64,000 bases of DNA from Urechis unicinctus (GCA_034190875.2 CM067343.1:19234480-19298479), one strand, 5' to 3'. Counted from the first letter of the stretch, positions 1-13,899 are shown. Made by a program: numbers and translations. The notes: a model not told the origin generated them from the sequence alone.

Positions 1-339
1 GCCAGCGACATGGGAAGAGATGGTCTGACAATCACTATGAGAGAAGAAGGGTGTAGATGTTAGCGGCACACAAAACAGAACAAAGTCAACCAACGAGACA
101 TTATCTGGTATTCTGCCACGAATGTGCCATGATTGAGGTCAATCTTGTTTTGCCATATTGTCAATAGCAGCGCAGAGAAATTCTGCCGGCTTTTGGACTC
201 TCATCCGGTCGTTGCAAGATGCACGGTATTTGTTCGTCTGTTCTTGCTTCTTTCCCGCATCGGGCATACAGTTGAGAATTGACAAATATGCCACACTCAT
301 CACTGCCAGACGACGGAATGTAACCGCCTGATGTCCACA

Positions 340-905
340 CTTAACTGCACAATGACAAGCTCACCAAGACAACTTTTTATGTTGCCTAGTGGGGTGTGGG
401 GGTGGGGCGGGGGATTCAGCTCTATTGATGGCTACCTAAAGTCGGACCAGCAGTTGATCCTGATGTACATCCAGATGATCACTGCTATTTAAACTCCGCC
501 CAAATGCGAACCGGACCCAGAGAGTAAAACATCAAAATCTTCATCCATCTGCCTGGTAGCTGGCAAAAAACATATTCACATCACAGTCAGGCCGCTTACA
601 GAGAGATTATTGGAAACACCCCGGCCAGGAACGGACATCGTGATACCGTGATATGCGTTTTCCCGTGGAGACATTAATAACCTCTCTCTTGAAGCTCCAC
701 TAACAATCTACCAACAACATGCTTGTTTAAGCCAGACAAATAAAAAGAGAGAAGAAAAATACAGGCATAACAGAGCCATGGTGGAACAGCATCATTTCTC
801 GACCAAGTCATTGGTGAGCTTCACACTGTAGGGGAATAATGAATTGTTCAATTTCCTGGTGCTGGGGTACAATTCAATCTGTCGTTCTTTATTGGTAAGA
901 ACATA
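340..905 (+). repeat. Left arm of an imperfect inverted repeat
   Basis: This arm pairs in reverse complement with 2,665-3,320. Matches include the stretch around 825-860 (GGGGAATAATGAATTGTTCA) and the stretch around 500-530 (GTTCGCATTTTAGCG-like in the other arm). The arms carry many substitutions and small indels, so the duplication is old. The 1.8 kb spacer holds a dispersed block and a minus-strand plexin fragment. No transposase is visible in either arm. Bases 1-340 show no gene I can recognise. Confidence 0.6.
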
Positions 906-969
906 TCATACGTATGTAAGCTCTACTTACATATTTGTACTTCCAGATTATCAAACAATTCCACACATC

Positions 970-1830
970 AAAGTCTATCCATCATTTTAGGTCAAGCTTC
1001 TTCAAGAACCAGATTGAATCCAAGCTATGCGGCGGGTTTATGTAGCATTATAGGATACACTGATATTTATATTACAGAATGTGATGGATTTGCAGCTGTA
1101 CCGACGAGCCAAACTAATAGCTTCGTATAAGTTACCCTAATAATGGGCTTATGCGACATCGAAGTCCATCCAGCGTCGCTAAATTGCTTTGAACAACCAG
1201 ATCAGCGGAACAGACGGTCTTATAAATGCGTGTCTCCTCCTTTAACTGCAATGTTTATAGTTCATCACTTCCCTTTGTGTTCGCACCACCGATCATCAAT
1301 TAGAACCCGGACCCATCATTAGCACGTCAGATGAAGCTCCCTTCTTTCTTTATGAAGCTGACAGCGACACCCAGCGATTAGCCATTTAACAACACCTGTA
1401 ATAATGACCCGCTCCTGATACAATCCAAGGCAGCAAAAGGGGAAGATTTACCGAAGCAACCTTTAATCGCAGGTACCAAAATGGCGTTCATTAGATTATA
1501 CCCTTTGAAAATAGGAACTCTGTAGCCCGACCGCAGTGTGTGTGTATGCGTGTGTGATTGTGCGTGTGTGTACATATTTAATTGTGTATTTATCTATGTA
1601 GTGGGTATAAATATTGCTTTGTCCATTGTAGTGCACCAATATGTTACCGCGTAAATAATGAGAAAGACATTCATTCCTTCTGCTGTGCTAGCTATTGTGG
1701 TCAGAGAAACGATTGCACGCTTAGTGACTGCTGAGAGCATAAAGTACTTACCACAAAGCAAGCTTATATTTGCGTCAATTAAGAAACCAAATGTGCAATC
1801 AAAGACGGTCGTTCATTCATCGGCCTTATT
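970..1830 (+). repeat. Plexin-cluster dispersed block, copy R0
   Basis: Same-orientation relatives of this block lie at about 8,440-9,850, 27,530-29,090 and 49,425-49,990. Shared landmarks are TCCAAGCTATGCGGCGGG near 1,020, AATAATGGGCTTATGCGA near 1,140, and CTGCTGTGCTAGC-like sequence near 1,680. In the other copies the block follows the 3' end of a plexin copy, so it is part of the duplicated unit. Reading frames in it are not conserved between copies, so I treat it as non-coding. Confidence 0.65.
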
Positions 1831-1849
1831 GGTTAATTCAAAATAAAAC

Positions 1850-2400
<551 letters not shown>

Positions 2401-2664
2401 ACATTCAATATGCATATACAAACGAATCATGAGAGGAACGACCGAAAATAAGATTGTTGCTTACTAACCTTTCGGGTCCACCTTTTGTATGATATTAAAA
2501 AGATAAGATATTCAACTCGTTCCACGTGCGTCTCTGTAAGTTTCCTCTACCCCATTGGTTAGTTCAGTGTCATTGTGTTTTGGCTATTTCGTAACATCTC
2601 CGTGTGACGAGTGCAAAAACTTAAATCCAACTGCCTGTTAAAACAATTCATGGATTTGATGTAT

Positions 2665-3320
2665 GAGGTTTCCTTACCAATAAAGAGCTACAGATTAAAT
2701 TTTCTCTGGGCGCCAAGAAATTGAACAATTCATTATTCCCCTTCAGCGTGAAGCTCACCAATTACTTGGTCTAGAACTGACGCTGTTCCACCAGGGCCCT
2801 GTTCTACCTGTTGTTTTCGTCTCCATTTTATACGTCTGGCTTCATCAGGCATGTTTTTGGTAAAAGTAGTGGTATTTTCTAGAGAGTGGTTATTAATATC
2901 TCCACGGGAAAACGCATACCAATCTGGCATCACGCTGTCCGTTCCTGCCCGGAGTGTTTCCTTCAGCACGATTGGCACGGCAGTGTGAGCTCCAATTAGA
3001 CAAGCAGACGATGCCGCAAGAGAAACAGAAATCTATCTGTAAGCGGCCCGTGATGTGTATAGGTGTTTTGCTCTAGCTACGAGGCGGATGGATGGAAGAT
3101 ATGGACAAAGGGTACAGCAACATCCCGTGCCTGATGTTTTACTCTGTGGGTCTGGTTCGCATTTTAGCGCAGTTGTGCAATAGCAGTGATCACCTGGGCG
3201 TTAATCAGAAACATCTGCTGGTAGCCATCAACTTATGAGTTGAATACTCCCCCCGCCCTCCTCAACACACACCACGAAAGGCAACTTAAAAGTCGTCTTC
3301 GTGGAACACTGCCCATGTAA
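2665..3320 (-). repeat. Right arm of the imperfect inverted repeat
   Basis: This is the reverse-complement partner of 340-905. The minus strand holds an 81-codon open frame (2,978-2,733) ending HAEGE. The left arm does not keep the frame open and I recognise no domain, so I do not call a gene. Bases 2,410-2,660 and 3,320-3,690 show nothing I can name. Confidence 0.6.
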
Positions 3321-3689
3321 CCTATTATCGAGCTAAGAACCTGTTTAATACCATGGCAGCACAGTTGAAAAAACATCCTTGAAAAGAAATGAGGTTATTG
3401 CATCTACGTCCAACTTGAGTACCTGCAATTCAATATTTACTCACCTTATAGGACTCACGATGCAGTGAATCGTTGCCGTCCACATCTATTACAATAATTA
3501 ATCACTTGATATCAATATCACATGCTGCGACAAAGGTATATATTTGGAAGCCGTTATCTATTCCAGTTACTGACACGTTCGACTTCATCTCATATCCACC
3601 GAGAACCTCGCATATCTTACATAGAAGAAATACTATATGATGAAAATGTGGATGTAAAGATGTATTAGAGACAAGAGCGTCATTATCTG

Positions 3690-4210
3690 ACACGTAGAAT
3701 GACAGGATCGATTATATAATAGTTGGTAGTTTTCTCGGACGCGCATTGAGATAAATATTGTCGTCTTAGATGCCTTTTCGGCATGTTAATTGATATCTTA
3801 CACGTACATTGATAGACATAGTCATATTTGACGCATTTTTGCATGCTAATTGATATCTCACCCCACGAATTCATATCAATATTGTAAGCATGTTTATTTA
3901 TATTTTAAACGTATTTTGATATAAATATTGTCATCTGTAACGCATTGTGAATATATCAATTCACAAAGCGTCAAATATTGTCATTTTCGACGCATTGTGA
4001 ATTGATATATTACACGTGCTTTGATATGAATAACTTGGACGCATTTTGGCATGTTAATTGATATCCAACATGTGCATTGACATACAATCGTCATCTTAGA
4101 CATGCATTTGCAAGTCAATTGTTATATAAGACCCGCATGGTCGTGGTAATTATTATTGTACACGCTCGTTGACATGGGCATTGACATGATAGAAGCGCAT
4201 TGTAAGGGCG
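3690..4210. repeat. Decayed tandem repeat, units of about 50-65 bp
   Basis: Several diverged copies of one unit follow each other. Each has a core like ACGCATTTTGCATGTTAATT, then GATATC, then CACGTGCATTGATAT and TTGTCATCTT. Clear copies start near 3,769, 3,831, 3,910, 3,985, 4,038 and 4,100. Spacing varies between about 50 and 65 bp. No coding potential is seen. Confidence 0.6.
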
Positions 4211-4625
4211 TCATTATTTTCCACATGCGTTAGATGTTGAAGCCATGATGGAACGCACAGATCGCACTGCAGAATACATTCTACTCTCCGCTGTAATTTA
4301 TAATTTGGAGGGGTTGTGGGCATTATTTTCATAAGATGGAGTAGTTGCGGGTGAGCAATATCATTTACAAGGGAACGTTATGACAACTTTATATGAGTGC
4401 ATCATAATGCCGAATAGAGTGCGTTCGCACATCGAAACGTAATAAGAAGGTAAGGATCACAGTTTATATATTTGAAACTTGCATGAGCGCATTCAGGACA
4501 TTTATCTGGTATAGATAATTAAAATGTCAACAACATGTGTTCAAGATGTGGAAGTTTGCTCTTAAGTGTCCTCTTTCGTATTTATATGAGGACAAACGTT
4601 TTCATCCCAATAATATAAGCCAAGT

Positions 4626-4760
<135 letters not shown>

Positions 4761-5489
4761 TATATATATGTTATATTACACAGCTTTTGGTCGCTCGCGG
4801 GAGTTCGGTAGACAGGCTGGAGCACCTGCATACATTAAGTGGATGGAACATGTCACATGTGCTTAAGAGGCAGGTGTGCGCTAATGACCATGGCATCTCA
4901 CAATATTTGCTGTTTTTTGCCCGTAAAATATCGGCCTACACTGTGGTCTATTAAGAATCGCGCGATATGAAAACAGTAGAGGCTCGCTATCATCATTGCT
5001 TGTAGCATACTACCATACTGACATACGACTCGGGGTCAGGGTTAACTTACAATGCTATATATGCAAATTCAGTCCGTTTGTTAGACAGCATCCATTATTT
5101 TTGTCAACACCACTTCCCGGTACCGTGAGTGTTATATATTCCCGAAGTGATTTCAATACCTTTACGTTACCAAACCGTGTCCTAATTACCCAGCAGTATG
5201 GGAGGTTCGGTGATTTAACCATTGCATATGATGGCATTCGTTTAAAGAACATATTTAAAGCATTCTCACATCACTTCAGTTGTATTTTGTAGGTCTTAAA
5301 GATTCCCCAGTGAAGCCCATGACTCCTGGTTATCATCCAAAACACACACACCTTTCAAGGAAGAGCGGGTATATAGACCATAGGGCGGCCCCCTTCAGCT
5401 GAAATAATTTAAGTGCACAGATCTCGGGGGTAGGGTGGGGGGCACTTGGCCTACTCCCGGATAGGGGTGTGCCGCGGAACCTCGAAAAC

Positions 5490-5940
5490 CCGTACCCGTC
5501 GTACAAGATGAAAATGGCAAAAGAGCGTTCCCGTCGTACGAGGTATTATGCAAATGTATAACCCGTCCTATGTCGTAGGCAGGATGAAAGTGTCGGAAAA
5601 ATCTCAAAATCTGACCATTCGATTTCTGATTACATGCAGCAAGAGCTTCGCGCGCTTCAAGGTCGAGCGTGTGATTCTCGGCGCGTCACACAGGGACCAT
5701 TCATTGTATTTGCATTGTAAACAATCGGTGGGAAAATCCCGGGAGAAAATCTCGACATACTGAAACAAAATATATATAAAATCAGCAGATGGGTAGAGGA
5801 AAACAAACCCCGTCGTACAAAACGAAGCCCCTAAAACCAGTCGTACAGACAGCAGCTGAGAAACATACCCCGTCATATAAGTACGAGGCCAAAAAAAGGT
5901 CGAGAGGCCGAAATAACACACCGCGTCGTGCGGCAGATGT
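5490..5940 (+). repeat. Cluster of CCCGTCGTACAA-like motifs
   Basis: A short motif with core CCCGTCGTACRA recurs within about 450 bp: near 5,494, 5,530, 5,808, 5,837, 5,870 (degenerate) and 5,920 (degenerate). The inverted partner at 36,500-36,960 has its own set on the other strand (TTGTACGACGGG). The spacing is irregular, so it is not a simple tandem repeat. It may be a cluster of subterminal sites from a DNA transposon or a binding-site cluster. No protein is recognised here. Confidence 0.55.
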
Positions 5941-6205
5941 ATACTACCTCTATACACTTAGGTGTCCCCCCCCCCACCCGCACAGAAACAATGTTTTGGA
6001 ATGACAGGTAACCGAACTTATTCAGCTCATTTAATTTGTATTGCTCCTAAGATTACAGAACTCTTACTTTCATAAAAAAGACACATTAAAAGCCTATGAC
6101 ATAGAAAACATATCCCTTATCAGCGAAACAGCTGATACATTCAATGAAAATATACATCGAAAAAAATATATGCACACACACATATATATATGTATATATA
6201 CATAC

Positions 6206-6348
<143 letters not shown>

Positions 6349-7016
6349 CATATATTTAAATAGATATACGAGCACTGCGCCTCGGATACATCGTCCGATG
6401 GTTCCAACAGTATGGCTGTGGACGACTTGTAAATAGGGAAACCATGAATGGTATGGTTGTCAGCTTTTCACCACTATTACTGGTCGCATAAACAAAAACA
6501 GGCAGGGAAATTACAATGTCTTTAACTCGAATGAGTCGATAACACCAAACAGCGATACAAAGTCTTTCAATAGAATTCATAAAACTTCTCTCCTACCCTT
6601 CCTAACGCGTGTTAGCTTCAAACAAAGTAAAGACGGGTTGGTTGTGGGTCAGAGATTCATGATAGAAAGAACAGAGTTGTATTTAAAACCGACCCATACC
6701 ACTTCCTAATGTCATTGATAAATTGATACGTTAATAAGTGCAGACGTTAATATAAGCAAAGATAGCTGATGGTATTTTAACGGATAGAGCGTCAGTAGAA
6801 AACCACTCACCAATATCATATCCCACGCAAGCTGTCAGACTGAGCCCTGGGTATAGTCGGTATACATATCGGGTATGAAATGGGTCTCCTTTGCGGCATC
6901 AAGACGTGTCGTTAAGTGCAGTAGTGATCAAATCAAAGGAAGTGACCGAACAATAATTCTTCACACACTTATTTTGCTATGTTATTGATGTGTAACATAG
7001 TGCAGACGTTGAATGA

Positions 7017-8021
7017 TATCGTCATCACACAAAATAGCTTTCCTCCTGTTGCATGCATATCTGTGGGTTTTAACTGTGTATGCACAATCAAAGAGAGCAA
7101 ACACACAGCTGACTCGCGCCTGCTGACATCATATCCCCAACAGCTGACCAGAACCCCGCCACAGTTCAGGTGTATGTAAGAGCTCGTAATCACATCTACA
7201 AACTTGACCCTGATCTCAATGTCATCAATGATGTGGTGACAGGGCCGGTTATTGACCTTCTTATCTGTATAACCGATGATTTTTGTTCTAATTTGGATCA
7301 CTGTGTAACTTCAGCAACCTACAGAAAAGCAAGCACTGACACGTACAACAAAGTATAAACCATAAACTCCGTGTCAGACCAGCTGGTTACTTGTGGCAGC
7401 ACATTTCAAGGCACGTGTCAGCTGAGAGTTGCTGCTAATGTTTCTGTGTTTCAAAGTTTTGATGATTCGACCAGATTATTTGTGGTCGCAAACAACGAGC
7501 TGTCTTCTACAATGGGCTTTGTGGCACCAGGTCCTGATAACAGCGACATACTCTGCATAGGAACCAGAGGTATCATAGATCGGATTGTTGATGTAACTAA
7601 TTCAGCCAGTAGGAATGTGATACTGAATGTATGTAGCAAGAGGATTCAGTCGACCCTGTTGACTTTGGTCGAAGTTCAACACCTGAATTTTAAAGACAAC
7701 CCGCCACAGTTTCATGTTGTAATGTGAGTGGATTCTATGTGGATGGATACAGCATTTCTTGACAAACAGAAGGTCTCTCCCAATAACGACACATACATAT
7801 CCAAACCCGCACAAGATGAAGCTTTCAAATCATATGTGGAGTTGCCTATTTACTACAAGCACGTCTAGTGGTAACTACGCTTTGGTTCAATCAGCGACCG
7901 TGATACAAGCAGGTCCCCGGTTGTCAGATGAGCTGGGGATATCAGAGGGTAAGAGTGTTCTGATGACCGCCTTCTCCAAGGCTGTAAGTGACACGAATGA
8001 TATTCCAGTGAGGAGTCTGCT
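7017..8021 (+). pseudogene. Plexin sema exon 1, dead copy
   Basis: The sequence follows plexin exon 1 of copies A and D: a signal-peptide-like start region at 7,020-7,085, then VRARNHIYKLDPDLNVIND, STFQGTCQLR, FVAPGPDN and VQSATVIQAG-like stretches. The start ATG is missing, CTG is replaced by TAA after KV near 7,357, and the frame shifts several times near 7,130, 7,690 and 7,820. At about 8,022 the exon breaks off and joins 3' flank sequence (CATTCGCTATTGAGATT) normally found after the final exon. No later plexin exons follow. Confidence 0.85.
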
Positions 8022-9113
8022 CTCTCATTCGCTATTGAGATTGTAGTCTTTGTCACTGTATAATTAGGTTTTCTTCTCTTTTTGTCGGGAAAATTAAAAA
8101 AACTAAAACAAAATAAAACCTATCTGCCTGAGCGAATTGAAGTAATACAGACGTGATAGATTTGCCGGCGAAAACAGGTTCATCGCATTACATCTACTTT
8201 GGTAAAAGATGCAGAAAATGGAAGCACATTCTTACAGAGTCATGCTTTCTGTTTCCCACTTCCAGCATGTGGCATGTCAAAACAACTAAATAGTTTCATT
8301 GCCTTAAGAAGTACCTGATTAATGATAAAGCGACATTCATAATCACAATGGCATCTTAAATTATATTTGTTGAACATAGAAGGTGCGTTCATTTGTGACT
8401 AAGCATCGTCTATATTTCCAGGATCTCAAACAATGCCACACATCAAATCTGATCTTCTGAATGGTACTTAATCAACTGTCCAGGACTAGTAATGTCACTT
8501 GAACCATTGATGTAATATATGTCAAGGTGTATTGATTGGTGATATTACAAGCTTCTTCAAATACCAGTTTCAATCCAAGCTATGCGGCGGGTTAATGTCG
8601 CATTATCAGATATTCATTATATGGAGTGCGATAGATTTTCAGCTGTATCAACAAGCCAAACTCATAGGGACAGCCTTTGGTCTCAAACCTCGTATAATAT
8701 TCCATAATAATGGGCTTATGCGATATCCACCGAACATCTTTAAATTGCTTTGAACAACGAGATCGGCAGAACTGACGGTCTTATAAATGCATATCTCCTC
8801 CTTTTACTGCAATGTTCATAGTTCATCAGTTCCCTTTGTGTTCGCATCGCCGATCATCTATTAAAACCCTGCCCCATTATTATCACGTCAGATGAAACTC
8901 CCCACTTCCATTGTGAAGCTGACTTATCACAGGGCGACACCCGGCGATAAGCCATATAAAAACACCTGTAATGACCCGCTCCAGATAAAACCCCCGGCAG
9001 CAAAAGAGGAAGAATTACCCAACCATCCTATAATCTCAGGTGTACAAATGGCGTTCTTTAGACTTTACCATTTGAACACAAGACTAATGATGCCCGACCG
9101 CCATGTGTATTTA

Positions 9114-9209
<96 letters not shown>

Positions 9210-10650
9210 TGTATGTGTTGTTGAGTGTCAAAAGTACATTATGCCACAATCTTGTCAATCTCATAACGTGCCCCTCTCAGTTATGCCCACGAGTGACCTT
9301 CGTGTCACTTGCCACGCCCATCCTCTGACCAAGCTATTGCATGTCCCATGAGAGTTGGGATAGCGCGCCTGAGTCGTAGAGGGCATCACTTTCACCTTTG
9401 AAAATCAGTTCTACCCTGGACTCCGAGCTCGACACTTCTCTCTCCATCTTTAAGGCAAACCTCCATCTTAAATTCTGAAGTCATAGTAATCAATAAACTT
9501 TAATTGTCTTCTAAACCCTATGCCCGAAGTTCGTGTTGCTTCATCAACATCCTCCAGCGCGTGTCGCACATCACCACACCACAGATCGGAACACGACAGT
9601 GTTCTTGGTTAAATATATTTATTCATATAATGTGTGTACATAGCGCTTTGCCCATTGTAGTACACCTATATAATACCGTTACTTTCAAATAGGGTTTGAA
9701 TCATCAAGAAGACATTTGTTACTGCTGCAGTACTAGCGTTTGCGATCAGTGTAACGCACGCTGAAAGCATACAGCAAACTGATCGAAGCAAGGTTATATT
9801 TGCGTACGTTAAGAAACCTATTGTGCAACCAAAGACATGGATTTGCATATATTATATGGCCCTTAAGCAATTAATTTCAATGTTAGGCAGCACTAAGCCT
9901 TAGATTAAACCATCCATGTTGATTGTGCTTAATCGGTAAAGATTAGTTTAGTTTTCGGGATGTCTCTAAATGCACAGAGCGCATGTGATTGCATGTTACC
10001 TTTTCCTTACGAATATGCAGACATCATTTTGGATTGTCTTTCATCCTCGGCCAAGTGTGTGTGTAATTCGATTGTTGCTGACGTAAAATTAGCACGGAAC
10101 TGGACATCAATTGATTTATATTAATGAAGTGAATAGAAAATAATGCCTGTAATTCAAATCTATTTTGCAACGTGATGCAGTTATTTCAATATAGCACCAG
10201 TGTGATAGTTTACCATTTTTATAAAAAGTGTCATATATATTGTGCCCACCAACGATTTCCCGAACATATGGAAGCAGGTGGGTACATTATACCAGAAATC
10301 CGACTATCCACTCTCTGTTATACACTTATCCACTGACCAAGCTGGATGAGCAGTGGCCAAGTGTTGAGAAGACAGACCTTGTTGAGAGATAGGCACGAGA
10401 TATCCGGTTACAAATGCGCTTCCGTAATGCAAATCTAGGTTCTGGAGCTATAGGTGAATGCTACAATAACCACAAACGGGGTCTTTCACCCACAGTTATG
10501 GCGAGATTCGTCGTTATGACACACAGTAATAACATTGTGGCCGTTGCATCATCTGTATTAAACACAGAGCCGTGGAGTCAGGCTGACACACCCCGTCAAA
10601 ACCCTGTTGTGGTAACCACTGTCCCTGCAATAAAGCACTACACTCCCTGA
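8022..10650 (+). repeat. Plexin 3' flank and dispersed block, copy R1
   Basis: The segment from 8,022 matches the flanks after copies A (26,893 on), B (31,140 on) and C (48,985 on). From about 8,440 it continues as the dispersed block seen at 970, 27,530 and 49,425. From 9,690 to 10,650 it matches 28,940-29,660 in part and 50,010-50,690 closely. A 73-codon frame at 8,532-8,753 (ending FKLL) has relatives in the other blocks, but these carry stops at different places, so I do not call a gene. Confidence 0.65.
9119..9212. repeat. (GT)n microsatellite
   Basis: About 84 bp of perfect GT from 9,119 followed by short GTAT variants. In the related block near 28,132 the same position holds the huge TATG array, and in the block near 1,540 it holds a short TG-rich stretch. 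Confidence 0.95.
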
Positions 10651-11042
10651 TCACCTAATCTTACATCTAAGCGCCTGAGTGACGTCAATCACGAGATGAC
10701 CACTGCCAATGATGATGAATCGCTCAGCCAGACGCCAATGAGCGTAATCAGTGTCGGTCTAGTGGGCGATATAGGGCGACGATCCACGCGGATCCTTCAG
10801 ATAATACCGATTTATGAAGTGGAAGCGCGTTCCAGTGGCCGATCCGTACCACACGGGACGTCTGCATTGATGGTTTCGAGCAAGTTCCCTATTCCAAAGT
10901 ATCGTGTTGTGTTAAGGGGCTTAATCCCTAATGATTAATGTTATATTAGAGCATTTAATAATATTCATTGTTAAGGTTTACATACCGATGTCGCAATGGT
11001 CTGCTGCTGCTGCTGGTGGGCGTGGAGAATGACCCCCGGCTG

Positions 11043-11402
11043 CTACTGCTGCTGCTGAGGCCAATGTGGTATCCTAAACTGCTTCTGTTGCTGCTGAGGT
11101 TGCGGCTGTGAGACCACAACACTGTACCGGGGCTGCTGTAGAGGGTGCTGCTGCTGGGTGGCCTGGTGCTGCCCGACAAAGCGCAAACCCAAGAGGAATT
11201 GCTCATGCTGGTAGGCCCTCCACAGCTCTGGGGGATGTCCTGGTGGACTGTGCCCAGGTCTTTGACGGGCTGGGGAGGAACCTATCGTCCCCTTTTCTGA
11301 CAGGGGATTCCCCAAATTACTCACTTCATTTCCTCTCTCTCTCTCGTCGTCGTGGGGAGTTTCTTGTTGGTGCTCTTTTCTTTCCTTATTTGCCGTTGGC
11401 AT
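11043..11402 (-). CDS. Glutamine-rich exon-like frame, unidentified
   Basis: The minus strand reads 119 codons: a charged segment with KERKEHQQE and DDERERG, then a Q-rich part with QHQATQQQ, PLQQP and QPQPQQQQ. A related frame occurs at 51,325-51,068 in the 5' flank of copy D. It keeps QHQATQQQ and PLQQP although the bases have diverged, which suggests past coding selection. In both, a donor-like GTATGTAAAC follows on the minus strand just past the Q-rich part (near 10,985 here). No DNA-binding or catalytic domain is visible. It may be a fragment of a transposon accessory protein or of an unrelated gene. Confidence 0.3.
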   Translation of the reverse strand: MPTANKERKEHQQETPHDDERERGNEVSNLGNPLSEKGTIGSSPARQRPGHSPPGHPPELWRAYQHEQFLLGLRFVGQHQATQQQHPLQQPRYSVVVSQPQPQQQQKQFRIPHWPQQQQ

Positions 11403-11559
11403 CTTGTTTTACTTGTACTATGGAGCGTGTGAAGAACGGTGTAGAGTGTGAGTGGATAATGTAATGGATGTTGTTGTTGTAGTTATATCAAGGTAAAGCC
11501 GTTCGGCAACTTTAGGCCACGTACTGCTGTAATGGATGATGCGATGAACTACCTTTTAT

Positions 11560-11830
11560 GATCTGCTAGCCCCGATGTCTGGCCCATTTCCGTCCGGGTG
11601 CTGCCAAGTCTGAGCGGCGTCCGGCCAACGTCTGAGCATTGTGTGGTCGGTGCCCGTCCGAAATATGGATTCTCTGGGTTGTCAAAAATTTGCCCTGTCT
11701 CTGCCCGACGTGTGCGATGCCCTGCCGGACATCGGCCAAGCATCGGCCGATTTATTGGCGATCCGTTCTTTACGCACCAGGTTTGTAGTCAGTTTTAAAA
11801 GTAACTCGAAGCCCACCAGATGCCCACAAA
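11560..11830. repeat. GC-rich repeat with GGCCGATG and GCCCGATG motifs
   Basis: This stretch is far richer in G and C than its surroundings and repeats short related words on both strands: GATGTCTGGCC, CGGCCAACGTCTGAGC, CATCGGCCGATT, GCCCACCAGATGCCC. A related stretch lies at 51,585-51,850 in the flank of copy D. The repeated half-palindromes look like a non-autonomous DNA transposon remnant, but I see no clean terminal repeats. Open frames on both strands here are side effects of the GC content. Confidence 0.45.
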
Positions 11831-13430
11831 TGACCCTGCAGGCGCTAGTTGCAAACTACTCGCGAACACATCACAAGCTAATTGTGACTGGGGTATTAAT
11901 GATGCCTACATGGCATTCTTCCTTGCTTACCTAGCCAAATCAATACACTCTCTGCATAACTACACCACCTAATAACCCTACATGACAACCTACCATACCT
12001 AACTTATTTACCCTACTGTTTAACCGAATTGCCTCTTGATTGCTACATATTGAGTCGATTCAGTGGTCCTCGTTTAAGGTCTACTGTTATAAGTTGCTCA
12101 GACTACCAGGAAACAGGCATTGAAATTTCAAATGAGTGGTAATGTATTGACAACTACTACAACAAAGCCCACTCAATCAGTTCAATTTACCTATCGTTGA
12201 GCCCATTCTTTTCAAACTCGCTCCTCTGCCAGAAATGAAATCATCGTCGGTCAATTTCGGATCTGAATTCGAATGTGAATTCTACTGATGTGTCAAGCTG
12301 AGATTTAAGATAACTGACGATGTTTACTGGGCATTTTTGTATCGCCATTCTCAAAGCTTAGATTCGGTCTATACCTTTATTGCTGATTGCTGGGCCCGTT
12401 TTGTAGGGTCGTTAACCTTGAATTTAACAGCTCACTTAAGCTCTTGCTTAGGTCAGTGTCCCTGGAATCATTTGTTGGTTGGTTGTAGTTCAGGTATTTA
12501 AGATAGGTCGAAGATTAGCTCTGGATTAGCAAATCAGTCCCGACAAAGCATCATAGCGTTTGCACGAAATGTATGTCCTTCAATAATTAAGGAATAGACG
12601 AGGCAATGTTTGAATGATCTGGTTGATTCTGCTTGCCTTCTGTAACGTGGCGGATTTCTTTACCAGTATGTATTGAAATATGGCCAGTTTTCATCAGCCT
12701 ATGATAAATCATGCAGCCAAGAATACAACATCAGAGTGGTTCTGAACGGGAGTTGTTTGAACTAGCAGGTAAAAGATCGCAAATGTAGCGAACAAAACCA
12801 TGATTGATAAACAGAGAAGTGGAGAAAGAAAAGGATTTTTATTCATCCTCAATATGTTCGTCAAAAAGTACTCATTTGATATTTATGTACATGTTTATAT
12901 TTACGCTTCCCTGATGCAGTCATATGTGATCCAACTGTAAAGCTATCGACGACTTGTAACAGGGGACAGTGAACCATGAATATAATGCTATGGTTGTAAA
13001 GTTTGTTCTCGATATAACTGGTCACATGAATTGACAGATGAAATTTGGAAGAGAAATTCCAAATTGAGGAGGAAACTTACAAAACCATAACTGATAAGCA
13101 AAGATATGGAAATGTTCATGATTTATTTTCATTCGCGCAATACCACGACAAAAAATGCTAGCGTTATGATACATGTGTCATAGCGTGTGACAAAATTTAA
13201 AAGGAAAATTACATTGTCGACCAGCAATGCTTCTTTGACTCAAATGAGTAAATGACATAAAACCACGATACATAGGTCAATACCCTTTGCCAATGACACG
13301 CCGATTAAACCACACACCAACTTTTTTAACGCGCGTTAGCTTTTATCATTATAAAGACGAGTTGGTTATGGGTCAGAGATTCCTGATAGTGCATTCCTTA
13401 AATTTGTTAAAGCACAGATAGAACAGTTAT
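11830..13430. other. 5' flank of copy A, no gene seen
   Basis: No exon or RNA gene is recognised. The segment is collinear with about 51,850-53,670 upstream of copy D, with many indels. Shared landmarks include TTTAAGATAGGTCG (12,500 and 52,770), CGACGACTTGTAACAGGGG (12,950 and 53,212) and GACGAGTTGGTT (13,350 and 53,600). The last 400 bp are also shared with the flanks of the dead copies at 6,400-7,000, 35,200-35,720 and 40,350-40,730, so this is likely the ancestral plexin promoter region. Confidence 0.6.
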
Positions 13431-13516
13431 GTATTTAAAGCCGACCTATACCACTTCCAAAAGTAGTGTCATACTAATTCAATGCACACAGTGAAAGCAG
13501 TCATTGCGCCTGTACG
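13431..13516 (+). promoter_or_regulatory. Putative TATA-like element and non-coding first exon of copy A
   Basis: GTATTTAAAG at 13,431-13,440 is followed by CCGACC and is conserved upstream of copy D (53,671) and, altered, upstream of the dead copies (6,681 and 40,435). About 80 bp downstream, ACG is followed by a strong donor, GTAAGT, at 13,517; copy D has the same donor at 53,746. The reading is a TATA-like promoter, a short untranslated exon, and an intron ending near 13,861 (GTGTGTAAG) before the ATG. This is inference from conservation. Confidence 0.35.
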
Positions 13517-13899
13517 GTAAGTTCGTTTTTCTAGGGTTTCTGTGACATTGATCAATTGTTATGTTATTAAGTACATGGAAGCAAAGAAAACTGATTGCAT
13601 GTTAAATGAAAGAACGTCAGTAGACAACGGCACACCAATATCGTATCCCACACAAACTGAATGTCAAATTTAGCCCTGGGTTTAGTCAATATACATATAG
13701 GGTATGTGGACGAATTCTCTTTGTGGCAACACGACAAGCTGTCGTGTTGATGAGAAGTGATCTGATAAAGATTTTCTACCACGATACATAAGTGCCCGAA
13801 AAATAAATCTCGAACGTGTCTTGAACAAACATTGCTGCATTATGTCATTTATGTGTGTAAGATAGCTGGTGGTAATTTTGATCCGACAATCCGCACACC

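Noticed and set aside
1378..1575. Minus-strand frame with HTHTHT
   Set aside because: Caused by the TG-rich repeat near 1,540 in the dispersed block.
8532..8753. 73-codon frame in the dispersed block (with YQQAKLIGTAFGLKPRIIF)
   Set aside because: Related blocks at 1,020, 27,600 and 49,440 have stops or frame changes in different places. No family recognised.
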